Under the pieces are notes generated by a model that saw nothing but the letters and a program-made list of their open reading frames with translations, did no database searches and was not told the origin of the DNA. Of a stretch of 64,000 nucleotides of DNA, positions 42,747 through 50,553 are shown piece by piece. The position numbers and the translations under genes are program-made. Positions within the stretch are counted from its first letter, which is position 1. Each line of letters starts with the position of its first letter. Origin of the DNA: Candidatus Neomicrothrix sp. UBA2974 (lineage in GTDB: Bacteria > Actinomycetota > Acidimicrobiia > Acidimicrobiales > MedAcidi-G1). The stretch is taken from NCBI GenBank assembly GCA_002348705.1, contig DEAU01000012.1, forward strand, positions 8,784 to 72,783, read 5' to 3'.

Positions 42747-42765
42747 AGATAGTTAGTAGGCAGCA

Positions 42766-43662
42766 GTGGTAACAGTCGACTGTCATCTCCACCTCGGGCT
42801 GATAGATGAGCACACACCTTCCTGGTGGTGGTGGGAGCAATTCGGTTTTGAACCCGTTTCCGTTGGTGGAGATGAAATCATCCAGTTCTTGGATGAGACT
42901 GATATTGAGATCGGTCTTATCCAGGGTGGGGATATACGTCGAACGACCTATCACCCAACTCGTGACGATCGAAACATGTATGTGCCTAATGACTTCACGG
43001 CACTTCAGTGCTCTAGATACCCAGGCCGTCTTTATGGGGTGATCGGTATAGATCCGCTAGTGGACGTTCACGAAAACCTGACAGAAATGGAAAGGTGTGT
43101 CGAAGAGCATGATTTTCGGGTGCTCAAACTACTGCCGACGTATCACCACTATCGCCCTGACGATAGGCGCCTAGATCCCTACTACGAAAAGTGCCTTGCG
43201 CTTGATATTCCTGTACAGATTCATTTGGGGTGGACGCGAACCATAGCTACGACCATGGAACACCAACGTCCGATGCATCTGGACCGATTGGGCCGTGAAT
43301 TTCCAGACCTCAAGGTCATCGTTGCTCACCTCGGGCACCCGTGGGTTGATGAAGCAATAGCGGTAGTGGCCAAACACCCAAACTTCTATACCGAACTCTC
43401 AGGGTGGGGACCGTACGGCATGGCTCCACACGATCCGGTGGGTGAGACCTATCGAGCTTTGAAGAAGCTGAAGAACTACGGATGCCTCGGAAAGGTCATG
43501 TTCGGATCCGACAACACCGACTGTCGAGAGACCTATCGGTTGGCCGACCAGATGTCTAGAGACCTAGATGGGCAAGAGCTCTATAACGAAGAGGTCTACA
43601 AAGACATAATGGGAAATACGGCAATCAAAGTATTTGGGCTTGATTCCATAAGGGAGAACTGA
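42766..43662 (+). CDS. Amidohydrolase-2 family protein (paralogue B, intact site)
   Basis: A 298-residue PF04909 amidohydrolase with a complete metal site: H7 and H9 in DCHLHLG, H153 in IHLGWT, H188 and H191 in VAHLGHPW, Asp in FGSDNTD. Relatives hydrolyse or decarboxylate cyclic and acyclic acid substrates (ACMSD, 4-oxalomesaconate hydratase, hydrolases). It follows paralogue A by 19 bp and precedes the BKACE gene by one base, so the three are tightly coupled. GTG start at 42766. The pair most likely forms a hetero-oligomer (inference). Confidence 0.88.
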   Translation: MVTVDCHLHLGLIDEHTPSWWWWEQFGFEPVSVGGDEIIQFLDETDIEIGLIQGGDIRRTTYHPTRDDRNMYVPNDFTALQCSRYPGRLYGVIGIDPLVDVHENLTEMERCVEEHDFRVLKLLPTYHHYRPDDRRLDPYYEKCLALDIPVQIHLGWTRTIATTMEHQRPMHLDRLGREFPDLKVIVAHLGHPWVDEAIAVVAKHPNFYTELSGWGPYGMAPHDPVGETYRALKKLKNYGCLGKVMFGSDNTDCRETYRLADQMSRDLDGQELYNEEVYKDIMGNTAIKVFGLDSIREN

Positions 43663-43663
43663 A

Positions 43664-44638
43664 ATGTTGGAAATTGAAACCCAGTGGGACTACCGGGACC
43701 CGTATGTCTGGATGGAAAAAGTTGGCCGTGGTCAGCTTCCACCAGTGATTGTTACAGCCGCAATCAATGGAGGGTTTCATGGCAAAGAGGCAAATGATGC
43801 GGTTCCGGAGACGCCAGAGGAAATAGCTCAAGAAGCCTTAGCTGCTTACGAGGCTGGTGCCAGCCAGATCCACATTCATGGCCGGGACCCTAAGGATTGG
43901 AGTCAGTGCACAGGGGATCCAGATGTATACGGACGAATCAACTCTCTTGTCCGTGAAGCCTGTCCGGACGTGGTGATAAATAACAGCACTGGTGGTGGTC
44001 CGACCCTGACGACCGAAGAGCGTTATTGCCCCCTTGATGCCGTCCCCGCGGCGGATGTTGTAACGCTCAATCTGGGTCCGGCTATGTCGAAGTTCGTGAT
44101 GGCTGAAAGGCCTGAAGGAATTCCCCACCCGCGCGGACCTCTCGAATTCGATATGTGTGATCCGACGACATACGGGGAACTCAACCACTATGCGTCAGTT
44201 ATGAAGGAGCGTGGCTTCAATATCGAGTTTGAGGTGTACAACTCTGGCCAGTATTGGGTGTTACGCGACCTGATCGATAACGGTCACGTAAAAGAGCCGT
44301 TCATGGTTCAGTTCGTGCTGGGGGCAGGTACGGCGGCGTATCCGACCCCTACCAGTTTGATGGCGCTTATCAATGAACTTCCAAACGGAGCGATGTTCTC
44401 GGTCATCGGGACAGGTGTCTTCCAGATGCCCATGAACGTGATGGGCTTGGTGTTAGGCGGTCATGTCCGCGTAGGCCTAGAGGACAACCTTTATTTCCGC
44501 AAGGGACAAAAAGCTGGAGGAAATGCGGAAATGGTGACTCGAATAAAAAGAATTGCGGAAGACATGAATAGGGAAGTTGCGACGCCCAACCAAGCTCGAC
44601 AAATGCTTGGATTGCCGGTAGTCGAAGCAGCTAACTGA
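43664..44638 (+). CDS. Beta-keto acid cleavage enzyme (BKACE, DUF849)
   Basis: A 324-residue BKACE-family Zn protein. The family signature is SQIHIHGRDPKD, H70 and H72 as zinc ligands with R74-D75; PPVIVTAAINGG is the usual first strand, INNSTGGG and VQFVLGAGTAAYP are typical later strands. BKACEs split a beta-keto acid with acetyl-CoA into acetoacetate and a new CoA ester, for example dehydrocarnitine to betainyl-CoA. It starts one base after the amidohydrolase stop, followed by grdE 28 bp later. Together with the dehydrogenase at 36029 it suggests a carnitine-like side-chain removal. Other beta-keto acids are equally possible. Confidence 0.9.
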   Translation: MLEIETQWDYRDPYVWMEKVGRGQLPPVIVTAAINGGFHGKEANDAVPETPEEIAQEALAAYEAGASQIHIHGRDPKDWSQCTGDPDVYGRINSLVREACPDVVINNSTGGGPTLTTEERYCPLDAVPAADVVTLNLGPAMSKFVMAERPEGIPHPRGPLEFDMCDPTTYGELNHYASVMKERGFNIEFEVYNSGQYWVLRDLIDNGHVKEPFMVQFVLGAGTAAYPTPTSLMALINELPNGAMFSVIGTGVFQMPMNVMGLVLGGHVRVGLEDNLYFRKGQKAGGNAEMVTRIKRIAEDMNREVATPNQARQMLGLPVVEAAN

Positions 44639-44666
44639 GACGCAGAGACAGCAGGACTGTGAAACC

Positions 44667-45980
44667 ATGACCCTCGAGTTGGCCTACTTCGACATCGAAG
44701 AAATCGTCTTTGGAGACCGCACCCACTTGGAAGGCCGCACCCTTGTGGTCGACCATGACACCTTGCGTTCGCAACTGCTTGAAGATGAGCACTTCGACGA
44801 TGTCACGCTGCACCTGGCTCATCCCGGCGACGACACTCGGATCATTAATGCAGTTGACGCCGTAGAGCCACGCTGTCGTCTGGGAAAAGGTGAGCACAAC
44901 TTCCCAGGCTTCCTTTCGCCGCCGCGAACTGTAGGTGTTGGCAGAACGGCTGTTATGCGTGGTGCAGCTGTAGTCGAAGTATCCGCCCCAGTGCCAGGTG
45001 AATCGACGTACTGGCGCGAAGCATTCTTCGATATGACGGAATCTGGAGCTGGCTATAGCCCATTTTCCAATCTTGCGAATCTCGTGTTGGAAATCACTCC
45101 CTCTAAGAGCATTCGAGAAGACAGCCGACCTCCACTGAATGTCTTTGAAGGCACTCCAGAGGCGGTGGCGCTAAATAGGGCTATTCGAATGGCGGGTATG
45201 AAAGCCAGTGTTTTTATGGCTTCCGCGGCTGAGGGCGCAACCCCTGATGAAGTAAACGTCCTCGAATTGCCGAAAACGAGAAATCCAGATTTGCCGGGAG
45301 TGGTCTACCTCTACCAACTAGCGATTCCCTATCTATATGGAGAAATAGTTCCGGGTGGTGGCGCGATCGGAGGCCCCGCTCACCTTCCAACACCTATTCA
45401 TCCCAATGAGATCCTTGATGGCGCCCTTGTATGTGGGTGGAACGCAATTGCATGCATGCGTGAACTGACGTACATAGCCCAGAACCATCCAATCATCAAC
45501 GACCTCTACGAACGTGACGGCAAGGATCTCCAATTCCTTGGGGTTGTCATCTTCGCGAATGGCGATACGCCAGATGCAAAGGAGCGACTTACTGGGCACG
45601 CCACCACGCTTGCAAAACTATTCAACCCTGACGGTGCAATCATCAATTACGCCGGTGGGGGGCATCCTTGTGTCGACACCATGATGATTTGCCAGAAACT
45701 GGAAAGCGCAGCCATCCCTACGACTGTTATGTCGATGGAGATGGCTCCCGATCCGTCAGATTCTGGATTTGTCCATTTTGTCCGAGAGGCTGATGCGATC
45801 GTCAGTACTGGAAATTATGAGGAAAGCCTCGACTTCCCCAGGGTCGAATCGGTGATCGGAGGGACGGAGTTGCTCAACTCGAAATCCGACCCAGCAGGAC
45901 CGTTTTCTTACCCGCTAAGTGGGCTCCTCGCCTCCACCAATCAATTCGGTTACACAAACGTGACAGCTAGGTCCCACTAA
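44667..45980 (+). CDS. grdE: Glycine/sarcosine/betaine reductase component B, proprotein subunit (GrdE/G/I-like)
   Basis: A 437-residue protein matching the GrdE proprotein over its whole length: LELAYFDIEEIVFGDRT, the N-terminal half ending before DGALVCGWNAIACMREL (251-267), and the later NDLYERDGKDLQFLGVVIF. In the family, autocleavage at a cysteine in this region makes two chains, the second beginning with a pyruvoyl group that forms a Schiff base with the substrate amine. Here C256 and C263 are available, while the Cys of the canonical G-N-C-V is Asn259; I assume C263 is used. The subunit with GrdB defines the substrate (glycine, sarcosine or betaine); sequence alone does not tell which. 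Confidence 0.88.
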   Translation: MTLELAYFDIEEIVFGDRTHLEGRTLVVDHDTLRSQLLEDEHFDDVTLHLAHPGDDTRIINAVDAVEPRCRLGKGEHNFPGFLSPPRTVGVGRTAVMRGAAVVEVSAPVPGESTYWREAFFDMTESGAGYSPFSNLANLVLEITPSKSIREDSRPPLNVFEGTPEAVALNRAIRMAGMKASVFMASAAEGATPDEVNVLELPKTRNPDLPGVVYLYQLAIPYLYGEIVPGGGAIGGPAHLPTPIHPNEILDGALVCGWNAIACMRELTYIAQNHPIINDLYERDGKDLQFLGVVIFANGDTPDAKERLTGHATTLAKLFNPDGAIINYAGGGHPCVDTMMICQKLESAAIPTTVMSMEMAPDPSDSGFVHFVREADAIVSTGNYEESLDFPRVESVIGGTELLNSKSDPAGPFSYPLSGLLASTNQFGYTNVTARSH

Positions 45981-46059
45981 CCAATGAGATCCTGTTTCCG
46001 TAACAAAGAGTGGTGCATTTCCACCCGTAGCGTCTTCGAGAACGTGGGGAGTTGAGTTC

Positions 46060-47370
46060 ATGAAGGTTCTCCATTACCTAAATCAGTTTTTCGCTGGTCA
46101 AGGCGGTGAGGAGGCAGCCGACCAGCCTCCGGAATACAGAGAAGGGCCTATTGGTCCGGGGGTCCGTTTGGACCAACTCCTTGGTGACCAAGCTCAAGTA
46201 GTGGGCACCCTTTTCGCTGGGGACAACTACTTCAGCAACAATCCAGAAACGGCGTCAGAAGAGATTGAAACGTTCTTGCAGGCTTCTGAAGCCGAAATAC
46301 TCGTAGCGGGTCCGGCCTTCAACGCCGGTCGCTACGGCATGGCATGTGGTGAGGTCTGCACACTGGCAACGGAGCGGTTGGGAATTCCTGTTCTAATTGC
46401 AATGTCGGAGAACAATCCCGCAGTCGAACTGTATAGATCGAAGGTTCCCATACTCGGTACGGCAGATTCCACCGGTGGCATGGGAGAAGGCCTCAGTGGC
46501 ATGGCCTCGGCAATCATGGCTTTTGTGGAGGCTGAGGACGGATGGTCGGATCTCTCGTCTCTTTTGATTCCTAAAGGTATTCGTCTCAATGAATTGTCCT
46601 CGACCCGTGGTTCGACAAGAGCAATTGATCTTCTTCTGTCAAAAATCTCGGGCGAGAGCTATTCGACAGAATGGCCGCTTCCGGACTACGACATTGTCCA
46701 GCCAAGTGAAATGGAGTCCAACAACTCGCAACCCGTCGTTGCTCTGGTAACCGAAGGGGGCTTGGTCCCACAAGGAAACCCGGAAGGGCTGAACTCTGGC
46801 CGAGCGGACCGCTGGTTCAGCTACTCGGTCGAGGATATAGAGAGCCTGGAGTCTGACGGGTTTGAGGTGATCCACGGAGGAATAGACACCAGTTCTTCAA
46901 ACCAGAACCCAAACCGCATGCTCCCGCTAGACGTGGCTCTGGATAAACAGTCTTCCGGTCAAATTTCCTTGCACGAGAACATTTATTCCACGACCGGCAA
47001 CCAGGGCGCAATCCCAACGATGCGCAGAATCGGAGATGAGATCGCCGCAGAACTGCACAATGCTGGAGTGCAGGCGGTGATTGCTACTTCCACTTGAGGA
47101 ACCGGAACGCGTAGCGGGTCTACGCTCGTAAATCAATTTGACAAGGCTGGCATTCCGGCGGTGCTCGTGACAGCGATACCGTCGCTAGCGGAGTCTCTAG
47201 GGGTAAATCGAATTGTCGACGGCATCGCTGTGACCCACCCGATGGGCGCGCCAGAGCTTTCAGCTGTCGAGGAGGAGATCCGCCGAGTTCAGTTATTCGA
47301 TCTCGCTCTCGACGCCTTGAAGACCTCGGTTGATGGGCCGACCGTGTTCAACCTTGATTCATCCAACTGA
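46060..47370 (+). CDS. grdB: Glycine/sarcosine/betaine reductase component B, selenoprotein subunit (GrdB/F/H-like)
   Basis: A 436-residue selenoprotein with an in-frame UGA (47095-47097) at residue 346, not a stop. The frame continues for 90 codons to TAG-free end at 47370 with the expected family sequence. Before it is YLNQFFAGQGGEEAADQPP and VAGPAFNAGRYG, after it GTGTRSGSTLVNQFDKAG, then LGVNRIVDGIAVTHPMG, matching the GrdB Sec region (STU-GTCTRCGATMV). The two Cys of the canonical UxxCxxC are Gly349 and Ser352 here, so the resolving thiol is missing. The protein reduces the C-N bond of the substrate bound to GrdE and passes a carboxymethyl group to GrdA selenocysteine. The SECIS hairpin is listed separately. 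Confidence 0.9.
47098..47125 (+). promoter_or_regulatory. Bacterial SECIS-like hairpin for grdB
   Basis: GCGTAG (47109-47114) and CTACGC (47120-47125) form a 6-bp stem with the loop CGGGT. The stem begins 11 nt after the UGA and the loop 18 nt after it. The GGGTCT at the loop/stem junction resembles the apical GGUCU of E. coli fdhF SECIS, and a G is among the first two loop bases, as the bacterial consensus requires. SelB would bind here to recruit Sec-tRNA. Confidence 0.75.
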
Positions 47371-47396
47371 GTGAAAGCGATTGGTCAGAAACGCTG

Positions 47397-48863
47397 ATGA
47401 AAAGTACGGCGCCAACGCCTTGCATCAAGTCAGTAAGGCTCTGTTTATCCCACGTCCCAAATTTGGTTCGGTACGGGTCAAAGCCCAGTCGAGAGATAAG
47501 TGGTAATTCAGGTCTGACCGACGTGATTCTCGGCTCTATTCGATCCTTTGAAGACGCAATTTCGTATCCCCCCCACCAGGTATTCATCGGAAACCGAACA
47601 CCTGAGAGTCTGGCTTCGATCGAAAGACCGTGGTACCGGCAACCAATCGCCGACGCATGCTCTGATGGTCCAGACGGTGAGATTGTCGAAGAGGGACCGT
47701 TTCTTTGCCTAACGGCAGCTATTGATCCTTTCAATCTCCTCCGACTGGACGCTGAATACATACGTCGGCACAGAGACGCACTGTTGGCTGTCGATTGGTA
47801 CACCGAAGATGACGCCGAGTCTCTAGGAGTTGGGTTCTCTCAACAAGAACTGAAGGAATTCGTCGATGGGCAAAGCGCTCTGCCGATTTTCGAAGGAGAC
47901 AATCTGATTGGCTGTGTCGCCAATGGTCACAGCGAGGACTTGAGCCTCAGCGCCGATGTGGTTCTGGAGAACCTCACGGCTAAATCGTCAGCAGCAATCG
48001 CGCTGCGTCTCCTAGTCGGCGCTAGCCAAGGTGGTTCGGATATTGACTACGTAATGGGATGTGGAGAAGAGGCCATCGGAGATCGCTACCAGCGTGGGGG
48101 TGGAAATCTCGCTAAATCAGTAGCCGAATACAGCTGGTGTCCAAATGCTTCTGGGTCGGACATCAAGGCATTCTGCTGTGCTCCGAATCACGCAATCGTA
48201 ATCGGGGCAGCGCTTGTAGCCAGCGGCCTCTATCGAAATGTTGCCGTTGTAGGAGGAGGGTCTCTTGCAAAGTTGGGGATGAAGTTCGAAGGACATTTGC
48301 GCAATGAGATGCCGATCCTCGAAGACGTATTGGCTTCTGTAGCGGTCATTATCGGCGAGGATGACGGAGTAGGACCCATTGTCGATCTCGAGTCCGTAGG
48401 GAGGCACCCAGTTTCCGCTGGTTCTTCACCGCAAGCAATTGCCGAAGCATTGATCGTTGATCCGCTAGTAAGAAGGGGATTAGGGATTCTCGATATCGAT
48501 CGATATGCGACCGAACTTCACGATCCTGACATCACCGAGCCACAGGGAAGCGGTAATACGCCCTTGGCGAACTATCGGGTTCTTGCAAGTCTCGCAGTCC
48601 AGCGTAAGGAGATAGACAGGGAGCAAATGCCTGATTTCGTAGAGCGGTTTGGAATGCCCGGATTCTCTCCAACGCAAGGACATATTGCATCGGCCATTCC
48701 CTACCTAGGCCACGCCTATCGCAGTCTGACTTCCGGAAAAGCGGATCGCACGATGTTTTACGCCAAGGGAAGTCTGTTCCTGGGGCGTATGACTGAAATG
48801 TCGGATGGGATGTCTTTTATTCTCAATAGGAATTCAAACAGTTCTCAATCTGAAAAGGAATGA
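47397..48863 (+). CDS. grdC: Glycine reductase complex component C, beta subunit (GrdC)
   Basis: A 488-residue GrdC of the thiolase/FabH-like fold. Family marks are RSFEDAISYPPHQVFIGNRT near residue 50, the FCCAPNHAIVIGAALVASGL segment with two adjacent Cys, GGSLAKLGMKFEGHLRNEMP and the C-terminal SPTQGHIASAIPYLGHAYR. GrdC with GrdD receives the selenoether-bound carboxymethyl group from GrdA and releases acetyl phosphate. No grdD is visible in the window, so the alpha subunit is absent, encoded elsewhere, or replaced. Start ATG 47397, 26 bp after the grdB end; grdA begins one base after its stop. Confidence 0.88.
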   Translation: MKSTAPTPCIKSVRLCLSHVPNLVRYGSKPSREISGNSGLTDVILGSIRSFEDAISYPPHQVFIGNRTPESLASIERPWYRQPIADACSDGPDGEIVEEGPFLCLTAAIDPFNLLRLDAEYIRRHRDALLAVDWYTEDDAESLGVGFSQQELKEFVDGQSALPIFEGDNLIGCVANGHSEDLSLSADVVLENLTAKSSAAIALRLLVGASQGGSDIDYVMGCGEEAIGDRYQRGGGNLAKSVAEYSWCPNASGSDIKAFCCAPNHAIVIGAALVASGLYRNVAVVGGGSLAKLGMKFEGHLRNEMPILEDVLASVAVIIGEDDGVGPIVDLESVGRHPVSAGSSPQAIAEALIVDPLVRRGLGILDIDRYATELHDPDITEPQGSGNTPLANYRVLASLAVQRKEIDREQMPDFVERFGMPGFSPTQGHIASAIPYLGHAYRSLTSGKADRTMFYAKGSLFLGRMTEMSDGMSFILNRNSNSSQSEKE

Positions 48864-48864
48864 C

Positions 48865-49320
48865 ATGACGGAACTCAATGGGAAATGTGTTATAGCCATC
48901 GGTGAGCGAGACGGCATACCTGGACAAGCCATCGCGACGGTTGCAAAAGCCGCCGGTGCCCGTGAAGTAGTGCCATTTACACAGTGTTTTGTTTGAACGT
49001 CGGCGGGCGCCGTTGATCTGGATGATCAATCGAAGATTCTTGAAATCGCACGGAGTCGTGTGGACGAAGGGGTTGTCGTCGTTTTGGGTACGCCTGATCC
49101 GGACAGCACTGACATCGTTGCTCAAACGGTGACTACAGGAGATCCAAGTTATGCCGGCCCTCTGACAGGAGTAGCGCTTCGACTACCCGTTATCCATGTG
49201 CTCGACGAGCGGGTTGCAGCTCAGTGCGATCCGGACACCTATTCCGCTGAGATTGGGGTAATGGTCGACGCTTTGGATACCAGTGCAATCATTGCCGCCA
49301 CAGAGTCCGCTGGAACCTGA
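48865..49320 (+). CDS. grdA: Glycine reductase selenoprotein A (GrdA)
   Basis: A 151-residue selenoprotein A with in-frame UGA (48994-48996) at residue 44. Residues 37-52 read PFTQCFVU-TSAGAVDL, the exact C-x-x-U motif (C41, U44) and its context, and the rest follows the family (GIPGQAI, GDPSYAGPLTGVALRLPVIHV, DPDTYSAEIGVM). It is the carboxymethyl-selenoether carrier shared by glycine, sarcosine and betaine reductases, re-reduced by thioredoxin. Length is close to the usual 157. The ORF would stop at residue 43 in a standard translation, so it is easily missed. Starts one base after grdC. Confidence 0.93.
48997..49029 (+). promoter_or_regulatory. Bacterial SECIS-like hairpin for grdA
   Basis: TTGATC (49013-49018) and GATCAA (49024-49029) make a perfect 6-bp stem with the loop TGGAT. 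The loop starts 23 nt after the UGA and has a G in its second position, fitting the bacterial SECIS rules (loop 16-37 nt downstream). A weaker stem CGGC/GCCG (49001-49004, 49009-49012) lies just before it. Confidence 0.7.
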
Positions 49321-49437
49321 GCAGTCGGCGACCTAAACGGTTTCAGATCAAAGGGAGTCAAGACCCTTGGTAATAATGTTCCGGTAGTGCCAGCAGTCGT
49401 CGGTTGGGCGGAATTGAAGCCATTGTTCATCCGCTGA
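49321..49437 (+). other. Open in-frame tail after grdA
   Basis: After the grdA stop (TGA 49318-49320) the same frame stays open for 38 codons to TGA 49435-49437, with protein-like composition (VGDLNGFRSKGVKTLGNNVP follows the TGA). I see no SECIS-like hairpin at the expected distance after this TGA. It is probably a decayed gene fragment or untranslated spacer; read-through is unlikely. The rest of the gap to 49518 holds no gene. Confidence 0.3.
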
Positions 49438-49518
49438 GCGTCTCTGGCTTGACGGCTCTGATTCGCGTCAGCCAGATACAACCGGAGTGAAGGGCTTATT
49501 CGGGGAGGGACATAGCAG

Positions 49519-50553
49519 GTGGAAACAGAGTGTGAATGGCTAGACAACGAGCACCGAGCATTGCGCAAATGCTGGCATCCAGTAGCTAGATCTGAAGATG
49601 CGGTCGAAGGGGCTCCTATCCAAGTTGAGCTTCTCGGCGAATTCTGGTGTGTGCTTCGACTCAATGGACAATTGGCTGCCTACCCGGATCAATGTCCGCA
49701 CCGGCTGGCTGCCCTGAGTTCGGGTTCAGTCGTAGACGGAACCCTGCAGTGCGGGTATCACGGGTACCGATATGCGATGGACGGAACCTGCGTGCAGATT
49801 CCAGCCCAATCACCATCTATACCGATTCCACCCCGAGCGAACTGTGTGATGGCTGCGGGTGTTGAGGACCATTTGGGTCTGGTCTGGTTAGCTCCGGAGA
49901 ATCCGATTGTGGATCTACCGGCAGTGCCAGAACACAGTGATCCAGATTTTGTCTACTGCCCGTTGGACTCCTGGGACTGGAATGCGAGCGCTGCCCAGAT
50001 GACAGACAATTTCTTAGATCTTGGCCATATCCCCTTTTTGCATTTGGAGACCTTTGGCGTCACGGGCGATGAAGTGGTACCTGAATACGAGGTTGAACGT
50101 ACCGATCTCTCGGTAAGAGTCGAATACTCCCGCGTTACGAAGGCTCTGGAAGACTCCTTGGACTCCAACAGTTCCTCTAAGAGCGGTTCTCGTGAAATCA
50201 GACGGAACGAGGTCTTCGTATTTACACCTCCACACCATGTCTATATCTACATCGATTATGTGGACGAAGGCGCTGTCTTGGCGATCAGTTTCGCTCATCA
50301 ACCTGTGAATTCTTCAACGACTCGTCTTTGGTGTACCAACTACCGAAACGACATTGAGGACACTCCCGAGGAGCGCAAAGAGGCAACAAAGTTTCAGATG
50401 GCTGTCGGGGCCGAGGATAAGGCTCTTCTTGAACGCTCGATCACCAAGGCCATTCCGCTCGACCAACGCTATGAGGTTCACACGAAAGCCGATCGGATCA
50501 CACTAGAAATGCGACGAGTGCTAATCGACCTTGTTGCTCAAGCCAACGAGTGA
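49519..50553 (+). CDS. Rieske non-haem iron oxygenase, catalytic (alpha) subunit
   Basis: A 344-residue complete Rieske oxygenase. The [2Fe-2S] ligands are C59-x-H61 (DQCPHRL) and C78-x-x-H81 (CGYHGYR); the mononuclear iron motif is N164-x2-D167-x2-H170-x4-H175 (DNFLDLGHIPFLH). It resembles the VanA-type group that demethylates or hydroxylates small aromatic and N-methyl compounds. It needs an external reductase; the fused Rieske-reductase at 52588 is the only candidate here. Start GTG 49519; it overlaps the ADA-like gene by four bases (GTGA). Confidence 0.92.
   Translation: METECEWLDNEHRALRKCWHPVARSEDAVEGAPIQVELLGEFWCVLRLNGQLAAYPDQCPHRLAALSSGSVVDGTLQCGYHGYRYAMDGTCVQIPAQSPSIPIPPRANCVMAAGVEDHLGLVWLAPENPIVDLPAVPEHSDPDFVYCPLDSWDWNASAAQMTDNFLDLGHIPFLHLETFGVTGDEVVPEYEVERTDLSVRVEYSRVTKALEDSLDSNSSSKSGSREIRRNEVFVFTPPHHVYIYIDYVDEGAVLAISFAHQPVNSSTTRLWCTNYRNDIEDTPEERKEATKFQMAVGAEDKALLERSITKAIPLDQRYEVHTKADRITLEMRRVLIDLVAQANE

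Noticed and set aside
47095..47097. UGA as a nonsense mutation making grdB a pseudogene
   Set aside because: It lies exactly at the family Sec position, the downstream frame is conserved, a SECIS-like stem follows, and grdA has the same feature.
49318..49320. A third selenocysteine UGA extending grdA by 38 codons
   Set aside because: GrdA normally ends about here, no good hairpin lies at the right distance, and the tail does not resemble GrdA.
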